Shown: positions 55,959-64,000 of the stretch, piece by piece
Layout of the letters: every line of letters begins with the position of its first letter
How positions within the stretch are numbered: position 1 is the stretch's first letter
Source: Saccharothrix sp. ALI-22-I
GTDB taxonomy: Bacteria > Actinomycetota > Actinomycetes > Mycobacteriales > Pseudonocardiaceae
NCBI RefSeq assembly: GCF_001984175.1
Contig: NZ_MTQP01000064.1
Location: 186,001-250,000, forward strand
DNA length: 64,000 nucleotides
Reading direction: 5' to 3'
Notes under the pieces: generated by a model
Databases searched by the model: none
Told to the model about the DNA's origin: nothing
The model's input: the letters and a program-made list of their open reading frames with translations, nothing else
Translations under genes and position numbers: made by a program

Positions 55959-55984
55959 CGGGTGAAACTCGACGGGTAACCCCG

Positions 55985-57088
55985 TCACCACTGCTGGGGC
56001 GGCTGCTGGCCGTACGGGTTGGGCTGCTGCGGCTGGCCGTACGGGTTCGACGCCGGCGGCTGACCGTAGGGGTTCGGCTGCTGCTGGCCGTACCCGCCAC
56101 CACCACCGGGGTAACCACCGGGGGCCTGGGCCGCCGGGGCGTTCACCACGACGGTGCCCATGATCTTGTCCGCCCACGTCTGCTTCTTCGCTTCCCACAG
56201 CGGCGCGAACCAGCCCGCGTAGCAGGCGATCGAGTCGACGAAGTGGCACAGGTGGCGGACGAAGGCGTTGCCGAAGCCGATCGGCTGCCCCGTCTCCTCC
56301 TTGATGAGCTTGACCTTGGCGATCTTCTTGCCCATCGACTGGCCGGTGGTGCCCGCCAGGTACCAGGAGTTGTAGATGATGAAACCGAGGTAGGCCACGT
56401 ACCCGACCCCGTACATGATCAGCATGATCGTCGGGTCACCGGAGAGCCCGCCGATGGTCAGCAGGATGGCGAGCACGAGACCGGGCGCGACGTAGTCGAT
56501 CAGCGCGCCGACCGCGCGGCTGCCCCACTCCGCGTACCCGCCGGCGGGCGGCGGAGGCCCGTACGCGGGCTGGCCGTAGCCGGGCTGCGCGCCCCACGCC
56601 TGCTGCTGCGGCTGCCCGTACGGGTTCGCCTGAGGCTGGGCCGGCGGCTGGCCATAGGGGTTGGACGGCGGCTGCTGGCCGTACGGGTTCGGCTGAGGCT
56701 GGCCCTGCGGCTGACCGTACGGGTTGGACGGCGGCTGCTGACCGTACGGCTGCTGGCCGTACTGGGCGGGCGGCTGCTGACCGTAGCCAGGCTGCTGGGC
56801 CGGGAACGATCCCGAGCCCGGCTGCTGCACCGGCTGGCCGTAGGGGTTGGACGGGGGCTGCTGCTGGGTCGCGCCCGGGGACACGACCTGGGTCGCGTCC
56901 GGGTTCGAGCCGGGCTGCTGGCCGGAGGGCACGACCTGGGTCGCCTCCGGCGGCGGGAAAGCAGGGGGCTGACCGCCGCTCGGCACGACCTGGGTCGCGT
57001 CGGCGTTCGGGGGCTGGGCACCCTGCCCCTGCTCCTGCTGGTGTTGACCGCCGAACTGCTGGTTCTCTGGCGGCTGCGGAGCGTTCAT
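55985..57088 (-). CDS. Proline/glutamine-rich RDD-family membrane protein (Pra-like)
   Basis: A 367-residue protein. Residues 1-185 are low complexity with many NPYGQP-type repeats and three DATQVVSPG-like motifs. Residues 185-320 are an RDD domain (WGSRAVGALIDYVAPGLVLA; WYLAGTTGQSMGKKIAKVKL), with the R and D residues in the first helix. A second NPYGQP tail ends the protein. The mycobacterial counterpart (Rv1078, proline-rich antigen) has the same build and position. ATG 57088 excludes a spurious Arg-rich extension. Confidence 0.88.
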   Translation of the reverse strand: MNAPQPPENQQFGGQHQQEQGQGAQPPNADATQVVPSGGQPPAFPPPEATQVVPSGQQPGSNPDATQVVSPGATQQQPPSNPYGQPVQQPGSGSFPAQQPGYGQQPPAQYGQQPYGQQPPSNPYGQPQGQPQPNPYGQQPPSNPYGQPPAQPQANPYGQPQQQAWGAQPGYGQPAYGPPPPAGGYAEWGSRAVGALIDYVAPGLVLAILLTIGGLSGDPTIMLIMYGVGYVAYLGFIIYNSWYLAGTTGQSMGKKIAKVKLIKEETGQPIGFGNAFVRHLCHFVDSIACYAGWFAPLWEAKKQTWADKIMGTVVVNAPAAQAPGGYPGGGGGYGQQQPNPYGQPPASNPYGQPQQPNPYGQQPPQQW

Positions 57089-57194
57089 CGGAGTTTCCAA
57101 CCCCCTTGGCACGGGCCGTAGGCGTATGAGTCGGTGGCCAACGCTAGCGGATGCCGCCGCGCCGGCCACCGGCAACCGGTCAACCCGTCCCAGA

Positions 57195-58565
57195 TCAGCG
57201 ACCGGCGAGGAAACCCAGGATGTCCTGCCGGGTGACGACGCCGGCGGGCTTTCCGTCCTCCAGGACCAGTGCACCGTCCGCTGAGGACAGTGCGTGCATG
57301 GCCGAACTGATCGACTCGCCCGCGCCGATCGTGGGCAGCTTCAACGACATGTGCCGGTCCAGCCGGTCGGTCAGCTGCGCCTTGCCGGTGAACAGCGCGT
57401 CGAGCAGGTCCCGCTCGTTGACCGCGCCGGCGACCTCGGCGGCCATCACCGGCGGCTCGGCGTTGACGACCGGCATCTGGGACACGCCGTACTCGCGCAT
57501 GATCGCGACCGCCTCGGCGACCGTCTCATTGGGATGGCCGTGCACGAGGTCGGGCATCGTGCCGTCCTTGCGCCGCAACACGTCCCCGACCGTCGCGCCG
57601 GACATGTCCGGCGACAGGAAGCCGTACTGCGCCATCCACTTGTCGTTGAACACGCTGGACAGGTAGCCGCGTCCGCCGTCGGGCAGCAGCACCACGATCA
57701 CGTCGTCCGGGCCCGCGTGCTCGGCCACCCGCAGCGCCGCCGCGACGGCCATGCCGCACGACCCGCCGACGAGCAGACCCTCCTCGCGGGCCAGTCGCCG
57801 GGTGATCTCGAACGAGTCGGAGTCGCTCACCGCCACGATCTCGTCGCACACGGTCCGGTCGTAGGCGTCCGGCCAGAAGTCCTCGCCGACGCCCTCGACC
57901 AGGTACGGCCGGCCGGTGCCGCCGGAGTAGACCGAGCCCTCCGGGTCCGCGCCGATGACCTTCACCCGGCCCTCGGAGACCTCCTTGAGGTACTTCCCGG
58001 TGCCCGAGATGGTGCCGCCGGTGCCGACGCCCGCGACGAAGTGGGTGATCCGGCCCTCGGTCTGCCGCCACACCTCGGGACCGGTGCCGTGGTAGTGGCT
58101 GGCCGGGTTCTCCGGGTTGGCGTACTGGTTGGGCTTCCACGCGCCGGGGATCTCGGCGACCAGGCGGTCGGAGACGTTGTAGTACGAGTCGGGGTGTTCC
58201 GGCGCGACCGCGGTCGGGCACACCACGACCTCGGCCCCGTAGGCCTTGAGCACGTTGCGCTTGTCCACGCTGACCTTGTCCGGGCAGACGAAGACGCACT
58301 TGTAGCCCTTCCGCTGGGCCACCAGCGCCAGGCCGACGCCGGTGTTGCCCGACGTGGGCTCGACGATCGTGCCGCCGGGCTTGAGCTCGCCGCTGCGCTC
58401 GGCCGCCTCCACCATGCGCAGGGCGATGCGGTCCTTCACGCTGCCGCCGGGGTTGAGGTATTCGACCTTGGCCAGGATGAGCGGCTGGAGCCCTTCGGCC
58501 ACCGTGTTCAACTTCACCAGCGGCGTGTTGCCGACCAGGTCGACAACGCTCTCGACGTACTCCAC
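57195..58565 (-). CDS. cbs: Cystathionine beta-synthase
   Basis: A 456-residue PLP enzyme joining serine and homocysteine. The PLP lysine is in NPGGSVKDRIALRMVEAAE; EPTSGNTGVGLALVAQRKGY and VAGVGTGGTISGTGKYLKEV are family blocks. A pair of CBS domains (residues 335-456; GVSQMPVVNAEPPVMAAEVA) ends the protein and may bind adenosyl ligands. GTG 58565 with GGAAGG 7 bases upstream is chosen over GTG 58580. It is divergent from the SGNH hydrolase gene. Confidence 0.94.
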   Translation of the reverse strand: MEYVESVVDLVGNTPLVKLNTVAEGLQPLILAKVEYLNPGGSVKDRIALRMVEAAERSGELKPGGTIVEPTSGNTGVGLALVAQRKGYKCVFVCPDKVSVDKRNVLKAYGAEVVVCPTAVAPEHPDSYYNVSDRLVAEIPGAWKPNQYANPENPASHYHGTGPEVWRQTEGRITHFVAGVGTGGTISGTGKYLKEVSEGRVKVIGADPEGSVYSGGTGRPYLVEGVGEDFWPDAYDRTVCDEIVAVSDSDSFEITRRLAREEGLLVGGSCGMAVAAALRVAEHAGPDDVIVVLLPDGGRGYLSSVFNDKWMAQYGFLSPDMSGATVGDVLRRKDGTMPDLVHGHPNETVAEAVAIMREYGVSQMPVVNAEPPVMAAEVAGAVNERDLLDALFTGKAQLTDRLDRHMSLKLPTIGAGESISSAMHALSSADGALVLEDGKPAGVVTRQDILGFLAGR

Positions 58566-58680
58566 GACGGCGCCTTCCACTTCTTGAGATGACCCGCTGA
58601 GCCTATATGGGTGTCGCGGCGGTCGGCGGGTGGACGATTCGGTCGGTGGACGATGAACACCGGGAGAAGGGGTGGTCTCG

Positions 58681-59499
58681 ATGCGGGGGTTCCGGCTCCT
58701 CGCGGTGGTCGCGGGCGCGTTGGGCGGGTTGACCGGGGTCGCGTACGGGCTGTTCACCGAGCAGTCCAGGCGGGCGCGGGTGGTGATCGGGGTGCCGGAC
58801 GCGCCGCCGTTGCGGGCGGACGGGGTGTACGGCGTGCACAGCGCTCGTCCGGCCGGGCGGCGGCTGAGCGACGTGGACGGGGCGGGGGCGCAGGTCCGGT
58901 TCGCGGTACTCGGCGATTCGATGGCGGCCGGGCTGGGGGTGGACGACCCGGCCGAGTTACCGGGTGTCGTGCTGGCGACGGGGTTGGCCGACGAGATCGG
59001 GTCGCCGGTGCGGCTGGAGACGTACGCGATCTCCGGGTCCACGACCCGCGACCTGTCGGCTCAGGTGGACCGGGTGGTGGCCGACCCGCCGGACCTGGCG
59101 CTGGTGATCATCGGCGCGAACGACGTGACCACGCGGCTGTCGATCCCGGTGTCGGCGGCGTTGCTGGGCGCGGAGGTGCGGCGGCTGCGTGCGGCGGGGG
59201 TCGGGGTGGTGGTGGGGACGTGCCCGGACCTGGGGACGGTGCGGCCGATCGGTGAGCCGCTGCGGTCGGTGGCGCGTGGCTGGTCACGGCGGTTGGCGCG
59301 GGCCCAGCGGGTCGAGGTGGAACGGGCGGGTGGCGTGGCGGTGGCGTTGGGGGATCTGCTGGCGGCGGAGTTCCACGCACGGGCGGACTACTTCAGCCGT
59401 GACCGGTTCCACCCGAGCGCGGCGGGGTACGAGGCGGCGACGTCGATCCTGTTGGCACCGTTGTGCGGCGTCCTTCGTCACGAGTGGTGGCCGCACTGA
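58681..59499 (+). CDS. SGNH/GDSL-family hydrolase, membrane-anchored
   Basis: A 272-residue predicted esterase or lipase. An N-terminal hydrophobic helix (FRLLAVVAGALGGLTGVAYG) anchors or exports it. Block I is VLGDSMAAGLGV (nucleophile Ser), block III IIGANDVTTRL and block V DRFHPSAAGYEAA with the catalytic Asp-x-x-His. The position between cbs and a thiolase matches Rv1075c. AAGGGG precedes ATG 58681. Confidence 0.9.
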   Translation: MRGFRLLAVVAGALGGLTGVAYGLFTEQSRRARVVIGVPDAPPLRADGVYGVHSARPAGRRLSDVDGAGAQVRFAVLGDSMAAGLGVDDPAELPGVVLATGLADEIGSPVRLETYAISGSTTRDLSAQVDRVVADPPDLALVIIGANDVTTRLSIPVSAALLGAEVRRLRAAGVGVVVGTCPDLGTVRPIGEPLRSVARGWSRRLARAQRVEVERAGGVAVALGDLLAAEFHARADYFSRDRFHPSAAGYEAATSILLAPLCGVLRHEWWPH

Positions 59500-59555
59500 A
59501 CGGGCGTTAACTAGGCTGCACGTCACACGTTGCGGCGAAACAAAGGAGTTCCGTA

Positions 59556-60776
59556 ATGCCTGAGGCCGTCATCGTTTCCGCTGCCCGGTCGCCCATCGGG
59601 CGCGCGGGCAAGGGCTCGCTCAAGGACATGCGCGCCGACGACCTGACCGTGCAGGTCCTCAAGGCCGCGCTGGCGAAGGTTCCGCAGCTCGACCCGAACG
59701 ACATCGACGACCTCATGCTGGGCTGCGGCCTGCCCGGCGGCGAGCAGGGTTTCAACCTGGGCCGCGTGGTGTCCGTGCTGGCGGGGTACGACAACCTGCC
59801 CGGCACCACGGTCACGCGTTACTGCGCGTCCAGCGTGCAGACGACCCGGATGGCGCTGCACGCCATCAAGGCGGGCGAGGGTGACGTGTTCATCAGCGCC
59901 GGCGTGGAGACGGTGTCGAGCTTCGCGCGCGGGTCGTCCGACTCGTGGCCGGGCACGCACAACCCGGTGTTCGCCGACGCCGAGGCCCGCACGGTCGCGG
60001 TCGCGCAGTCCGGCGCGTCGGAGTGGGTGGACCCGCGCGTCAACGGGCAGTTGCCGGACGTCTACATCGCCATGGGCCAGACGGCGGAGAACCTGGCGCT
60101 GACCAAGGGCGTGTCGCGCGAGGAGATGGACCAGTTCGGCGTGCGGTCGCAGAACCTCGCCGAGAAGGCCATCGCCAACGGCTTCTGGGCGCGCGAGATC
60201 ACCCCGATCACGCTGCCGGACGGCACGGTCGTGTCGACCGACGACGGCCCGCGACCCGGCGTGACGATCGAGGGCGTGTCGGGGCTCAAGCCGGTGTTCC
60301 GGCCGGACGGGCGGGTCACCGCGGGCAACTGCTGCCCGTTGAACGACGGCGCGGCGGCGTTGGTGATCATGAGTGACGTGAAGGCGCGGGAGCTGGGCAT
60401 CACGCCGTTGGCGCGGATCGTGTCGACCGGCGTGTCCGGGTTGTCGCCGGAGATCATGGGGCTCGGGCCGGTGGAGGCGTCGCGGCGGGCGTTGGCACTG
60501 GCCGGGATGTCGGTGTCGGACATCGACCTGGTGGAGATCAACGAGGCGTTCGCGGCGCAGGTCATCCCGTCGTACCAGGACCTGGGGATCGATCTCGACC
60601 GGCTGAACGTCAACGGTGGCGCGATCGCGGTCGGTCACCCGTTCGGGATGACCGGTGCGCGGATCACCACGACGCTGATCAACTCGCTGCAGTTCCACGA
60701 CAAGCAGTTCGGGCTGGAGACGATGTGCGTCGGCGGTGGCCAGGGCATGGCCATGGTGATCGAACGGCTCAGCTGA
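59556..60776 (+). CDS. Acetyl-CoA C-acyltransferase (thiolase)
   Basis: A 406-residue FadA-type thiolase for beta-oxidation or acetoacetyl-CoA synthesis. The nucleophile Cys90 is in TRYCASSVQTTRMA, the base His in GGAIAVGHPFGMTGAR and the second Cys in METMCVGGGQGMA-like sequence (LETMCVGGGQGMAMV). AAAGGAG precedes ATG 59556. It corresponds in position to fadA3 (Rv1074c). Confidence 0.93.
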   Translation: MPEAVIVSAARSPIGRAGKGSLKDMRADDLTVQVLKAALAKVPQLDPNDIDDLMLGCGLPGGEQGFNLGRVVSVLAGYDNLPGTTVTRYCASSVQTTRMALHAIKAGEGDVFISAGVETVSSFARGSSDSWPGTHNPVFADAEARTVAVAQSGASEWVDPRVNGQLPDVYIAMGQTAENLALTKGVSREEMDQFGVRSQNLAEKAIANGFWAREITPITLPDGTVVSTDDGPRPGVTIEGVSGLKPVFRPDGRVTAGNCCPLNDGAAALVIMSDVKARELGITPLARIVSTGVSGLSPEIMGLGPVEASRRALALAGMSVSDIDLVEINEAFAAQVIPSYQDLGIDLDRLNVNGGAIAVGHPFGMTGARITTTLINSLQFHDKQFGLETMCVGGGQGMAMVIERLS

Positions 60777-60838
60777 ACCGCTGAACCGCGTCACGTTTAC
60801 TGTTACCAGGCGTCCTACCGTTGAGTAGGGAGGTCGGG

Positions 60839-61051
60839 GTGACGATGCCTTACGTGTGGTGGCACAGCGGGTACGACCGGCTGTGTCACGCATTTCCCGT
60901 GCGGCAGGCCTCGGAGGTGTACTTCGAGGCGGCCTGCGCCCACTCGGTGCCGCCGGATCTCGTGGTCCGGACACCGGGTGGGGCGCTGTGCGTGCCGTGC
61001 CTGGTCGAGGTGGGTTCAGCCATGGACGACGACCACGGCTGGCGCGACTGA
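60839..61051 (+). CDS. Small Cys/His protein, possible zinc-binding
   Basis: A 70-residue protein: MTMPYVWWHSGYDRLCHAFP with further motifs FEAACAHSVPPD and ALCVPCLVEVG. The pattern H, C, C-x-H and C-x-x-C suggests a single zinc site. GGGAGG lies 5-6 bases before GTG 60839. I do not recognise a named family. Array E starts at the base after its stop. Confidence 0.65.
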   Translation: MTMPYVWWHSGYDRLCHAFPVRQASEVYFEAACAHSVPPDLVVRTPGGALCVPCLVEVGSAMDDDHGWRD

Positions 61052-61145
61052 CGCACGTTCTGAGCGTTCAACTCGGGTGTCCTGAACGTTGGACACGCGC
61101 GTTCTGGAGGTTGGACACGCGTGTTCTGGGGGTTGGACACGCGCG
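61052..61145 (+). repeat. Repeat array E: 22-bp units
   Basis: Four plus-oriented units: GTTCTGAGCGTT + CAACTCGGGT, GTCCTGAACGTT + GGACACGCGC, GTTCTGGAGGTT + GGACACGCGT, GTTCTGGGGGTT + GGACACGCGC, then a GGGACGCGCGGGG tail. It lies between convergent genes. Confidence 0.92.
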
Positions 61146-61172
61146 GGACGCGCGGGGGTGTGGGGTGGGACG

Positions 61173-61210
61173 CCGAAGGGCGTCCTGGCCGGAGCCGGGA
61201 CGCCCTTCGG
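61173..61210. terminator. Hairpin between array E and the Bax inhibitor gene
   Basis: CCGAAGGGCGTCC (61173-61185) pairs perfectly with GGACGCCCTTCGG (61198-61210). It lies 15 bases past the minus-strand gene's stop. Confidence 0.75.
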
Positions 61211-61225
61211 GTGTGCTGGGTGGCG

Positions 61226-62026
61226 CTAGTCGTTCTGGAAGTAGGACAGCAGGCGCAGGATCTCCAGGTACAGCCAGACGAGAGTGGTCATCAGGCCGAA
61301 CGCGGCCAGCCAGGCGTACTTGGCGGGCAGCGCGCTGCGGATCATCTCGTTGGCGGCCTCGAAGTCCAGCAGGAAGCTGAACGCCGCGATACCGATCACG
61401 ACCAGGCTGAAGATGATCGCCAGGGTCCCGCCGTCACGCAGGCCCATGTTCACGCCGAACATACCCATGACCAGGTTGCCCAGCATGAGCACGACCACGC
61501 CCACGGTGGCGCCGATGATCCACTTGGTCAGGCGCGGCGTGACCCGGATCGCACCCGTCTTGTAGACCACGAGCATCGCGCCGAACACGCCGAACGTGCC
61601 GAGGATCGCCTGCCACGCGATACCGGAGTAGAGCATTTCGAACACGCCGGTGATGGCGCCGAGGAACACACCCTCGGCCGCCGAGTAGGCCAGCACCAGC
61701 GGAGCGCTCGGCATGCGCTTGAAGATGATGATCAGGGCCAGGACCAGACCGATGAGCATGCCCGGGATCGCCAGCGCGAACGGCTGGACCTGACCGGTGA
61801 GCACCAGCCACGCCGAGATGAAGCCGGTGACGATGGCCAGACCGAGCGTCGCGGCGGTCTTGGTGACCACGTCGTCGATCGTGATGGGACGCTCGCCGGT
61901 GGTCGGCGGCGCGCCCTGGTAGCCGCCGTACTGCTGCGCCTCGTAGGGCTGGCCGAAGCCTGCGTAGTTACCGCTACCGCCGCCGGTCGGCAGGTTGCGG
62001 AACGCGGGGTTGCTGGTGGTACGCAC
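61226..62026 (-). CDS. Bax inhibitor-1/YccA-family membrane protein
   Basis: A 266-residue protein. A disordered Gly/Tyr/Gln-rich N-terminus (residues 1-45) leads to seven hydrophobic helices: AATLGLAIVTGFISAWLVLT, ALAIPGMLIGLVLALIIIF, YSAAEGVFLGAITGVFEMLY and so on, ending WLYLEILRLLSYFQND, the family tail with its Asp. It is probably a proton-sensitive ion leak channel. GTG 62026 follows AGGAGGAC. Confidence 0.9.
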   Translation of the reverse strand: MRTTSNPAFRNLPTGGGSGNYAGFGQPYEAQQYGGYQGAPPTTGERPITIDDVVTKTAATLGLAIVTGFISAWLVLTGQVQPFALAIPGMLIGLVLALIIIFKRMPSAPLVLAYSAAEGVFLGAITGVFEMLYSGIAWQAILGTFGVFGAMLVVYKTGAIRVTPRLTKWIIGATVGVVVLMLGNLVMGMFGVNMGLRDGGTLAIIFSLVVIGIAAFSFLLDFEAANEMIRSALPAKYAWLAAFGLMTTLVWLYLEILRLLSYFQND

Positions 62027-62190
62027 CTCGTCCTCCTGTGGCGTGCTGACGCCGTCACGGGTTCAACGACCACACGAGTCGATCGGTTCCCCGTCGGGTA
62101 AAAGTGACTTTACTCGGGTTGTCGATCTCGAATCCACACCCCGCACTGCGGAGCGTAGTCGGCACTCCACCCCCCTGGAGGATTGTCGAC

Positions 62191-62208
62191 ATGATCTCGG
62201 ACCCGTAA
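62191..62208 (+). promoter_or_regulatory. Possible 5-residue leader ORF upstream of the surface-protein gene
   Basis: ATG ATC TCG GAC CCG TAA follows a strong CTGGAGGA site 8-9 bases upstream, 52 bases before the real gene. It may be a translated leader, or the site may be used otherwise. No other gene is seen in 62027-62259. Confidence 0.3.
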
Positions 62209-62259
62209 GGCTCACCCCGGCAGCTCCTACCCGACGCGCCGAGGGGTTTTGAGGACATC

Positions 62260-63711
62260 ATGGCTTGGAGACGACTTGCCGGCGCGGTGCTCGCGGCCGG
62301 TCTGGCCCTGCTCGCGCTGCCCGCCACGGCCGGGGCCCAGCCGGGGCACGGCACCCCACCGGAGCACATCGGGTACGAGACGATCGCGCAGGGGTACAAG
62401 GGCAAGCCCGCGGGCGAAGGCGACTGGCTCGGCTCCTACCTCTGGCGCGGCCAGCAGGTGTGGTGCGTGCAGTACTCGCTGCTCGCGCCGGACAGCAACG
62501 TGGAGTACCGGGACGGGGACGAACTGCTCTCCAAGGGCGGCTCGAAGCTGCCCGACGACTTCGCGGCCAACATCTCGTACCTCCTGTTGAGGTACGCCAC
62601 CACCCAGTCGCCTGACGAGTCGGCGGCGCTGGCGCACCTGCTCCACTCCTGGACGGCGTACGAGGACACGACCAACCCGGACCCGGCCCGCCACATCACC
62701 CTCGACCCGAACAACGGCTACAAGAACATCGCCTACAACGTCGGCTTCCACTACGACGCGCTCAAAGCGAAGAGTGAAGCGGCGGCGCAGGCGGTGGACC
62801 GGATGAAGGCCGAGGCGGAGGCCAACCGCGGGCCGTGGGCGGCCAAGGTGAGCGCGCCGGCGAAGGACCAGATCATCGGCACCCCCGACACGTGGGTGGT
62901 GGACATCACCAAGACCGACGGCGGTCAGGTGGCCGGTGTCCCGGTGACGGTGGAGCTGACCGACGCGACGCTGGAGACCGGGGCGCCCGCCGGCGAGCTG
63001 ACCACGCCGAACGACGGCAAGGCGCTCGCGGTGAAGGTGGTGCCGACCGGGCCGAACCCGTCGTTCACGGTGAAGCTGGACAGCCCGGCCGACCGGCCGA
63101 AGGTGCTCGTCCCGGCGGACGCCGACATGCAGCGGATCGTCACCACGGGCGGCGAGAAGAAGCTGGCCGCGAACGCGACGACGACGGCGAAGACGGCGCC
63201 GGGTGTGGTGAAGGTCGCCAAGACCGACGCGGAGACCGGCAAGGCGATCGCGGGCGTGGCGCTGCGGGTGACCGCGGCCGACGGCTCGACGCCCGCGAAG
63301 CGGCAGGACGACACCGCGTTGACCGGGCCCGAGGGTCAACCGATCGTGCTCCAGACCGCCGCCGACGGCACCGCGGTCGTGCCCGACCTGCGCACGCCGC
63401 AGGAGATCTGCGTGATCGAGGTCGCACCGGTCAAGGGCTACGAGGAGTACTTCGACCCGAACGCGCCGCCCAAGGTGTGCGGGACCGTCGAGCCGGGGCA
63501 GACGTTGGCGCTGGCGTTGACCAACAAGCCGGACAAGCCGATCGTGCCGATCACGATCCCGGCGGGTTCGGAAGGGGCCGGGGTGGTGGCGAAGGCGTCG
63601 TTCACCACCGAGGTCTCGACCGGGGCGGTGGTCGGGTTCGGCGGTGTGGTGCTGATCGGCGCGGCCCTGTTCGGGCTGCTGGGCAAGCGGCGGGCGGCCG
63701 CCCGCCGATGA
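62260..63711 (+). CDS. Cell-surface protein with putative thioester (TQXA-like) and SpaA-like domains
   Basis: A 483-residue exported protein. Signal peptide residues 1-26 (LAGAVLAAGLALLALPATAG). Residues 30-190 resemble thioester/TQXA adhesion domains: Cys69 in QQVWCVQYSL and Gln116 in YATTQSPDE could form an internal Cys-Gln thioester. Two beta-sandwich regions follow (WVVDITKTDGGQVAGVPVTV; VVKVAKTDAETGKAIAGVAL, the second a SpaA-like fold). A transmembrane helix (VVGFGGVVLIGAALFGLLG) and KRRAAARR end it. No clear LPxTG precedes the helix. A probable sortase gene follows. Confidence 0.75.
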   Translation: MAWRRLAGAVLAAGLALLALPATAGAQPGHGTPPEHIGYETIAQGYKGKPAGEGDWLGSYLWRGQQVWCVQYSLLAPDSNVEYRDGDELLSKGGSKLPDDFAANISYLLLRYATTQSPDESAALAHLLHSWTAYEDTTNPDPARHITLDPNNGYKNIAYNVGFHYDALKAKSEAAAQAVDRMKAEAEANRGPWAAKVSAPAKDQIIGTPDTWVVDITKTDGGQVAGVPVTVELTDATLETGAPAGELTTPNDGKALAVKVVPTGPNPSFTVKLDSPADRPKVLVPADADMQRIVTTGGEKKLAANATTTAKTAPGVVKVAKTDAETGKAIAGVALRVTAADGSTPAKRQDDTALTGPEGQPIVLQTAADGTAVVPDLRTPQEICVIEVAPVKGYEEYFDPNAPPKVCGTVEPGQTLALALTNKPDKPIVPITIPAGSEGAGVVAKASFTTEVSTGAVVGFGGVVLIGAALFGLLGKRRAAARR

Positions 63712-63718
63712 GGTGCGA

Positions 63719-64000
63719 GTGAAGGCGCTGTTGACGGGTGCGGCGGTGGCGGCTCTGATCGCCTCCGCCGCGCTCGTGTCCACCCAGTCGTCGGACGTCG
63801 TGCTGGCGGGCCGGCCGACGCCCGGTGACGCCGTGGTGCCGCACCCGTTGGGCGACAGCGCCCGCTCCGGGCGGGGCGTGGACCTGGCCGGGATGCCGGT
63901 CGGCGCGAACGCCCCCGCGTCACCGCCACCGGCGACCACCGCCGCCACCACCACTCCACCGCCGCCACCACCGGCGCCGCCGCAGCAGCAGCCGGGGACG
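63719..64000 (+). CDS. Secreted protein with proline-rich linker, probably class F sortase (partial)
   Basis: The first 94 codons only. GTG 63719 (GATGAGG five bases upstream) starts MKALLTGAAVAALIASAALV, an N-terminal anchor, followed by a Pro/Thr/Ala-rich linker (PPPATTAATTTPPPPPPAPP). The catalytic region lies outside the window. Small actinobacterial class F sortases have this layout and often follow surface-protein genes of this type, so the call is by context. Confidence 0.5.
   Translation, partial: MKALLTGAAVAALIASAALVSTQSSDVVLAGRPTPGDAVVPHPLGDSARSGRGVDLAGMPVGANAPASPPPATTAATTTPPPPPPAPPQQQPGT

Overview
The window is very GC-rich (roughly 70% by eye). Codons end almost always in G or C, GTG starts are frequent and 4-base stop/start overlaps are common. 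Together with mycothiol metabolism (mca), an Rv1109c-like lipid-droplet protein and a proline-rich RDD protein, this points to a filamentous actinomycete, most likely Pseudonocardiaceae (Saccharothrix, Lentzea or Actinosynnema relatives). This is inference; there is no rRNA in the window.

Layout. 1-3.4 kb: thiB-thiP-thiQ thiamine transporter behind a TPP riboswitch (minus strand). 3.4-17.8 kb: pterin dehydratase, GT87 mannosyltransferase, ychF, a two-gene alkylation-repair operon (Ada/AlkA-like plus ogt), DUF6542, rmuC, sbcD-sbcC, a VOC protein, an ABC exporter and ispH. 17.9-26 kb: lipid-droplet protein, xseA, a small gene, xseB, glpX, a secreted S1 protease, two tandem L,D-transpeptidases, a ferredoxin-NADP reductase and fumC. 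26-33.9 kb: a segment bounded by two repeat arrays, holding an EamA transporter, a MocR regulator, ligB, guaB1 and a DrrAB-type ABC pair. 34-40.5 kb: phoH2, a DUF885 hydrolase and a duplicated module of a structured leader, two micro-ORFs and a secreted His-rich protein, split by a decayed IS5-like element. 40.5-45 kb: short-chain Z-prenyl diphosphate synthase, TrhA/hemolysin III, a small conserved gene and a YyaL thioredoxin-domain protein. 44.9-49.5 kb: a stand-alone Pnkp-type phosphatase and a 1286-residue trypsin/STAND ATPase/beta-propeller protein. 49.5-64 kb: mca, DUF4307, greA, Lrp, hppD, DUF2277, metB, RDD protein, cbs, SGNH hydrolase, fadA-type thiolase, a Bax inhibitor-1 protein, a surface protein with a putative thioester domain and the start of a probable sortase gene.

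The backbone order recalls the M. tuberculosis Rv1074c-Rv1112 region as I remember it (ychF, ispH, Rv1109c, xseA, xseB, glpX, fum, phoH2, Rv1086, Rv1085c, Rv1084, Rv1083, mca, Rv1081c, greA, metB, pra, cbs, Rv1075c, fadA3). Against that backbone the accessory insertions stand out.

Three things deserve most attention. First, five arrays of a degenerate 22-bp unit occur only between convergent genes. Second, the trypsin-STAND-propeller protein with its neighbouring RNA-repair-type phosphatase looks like an intracellular sensor/effector. Third, the duplicated His-rich module carries a leader hairpin whose two copies show a compensatory base-pair change, and two coupled micro-ORFs whose coding differences are all silent.
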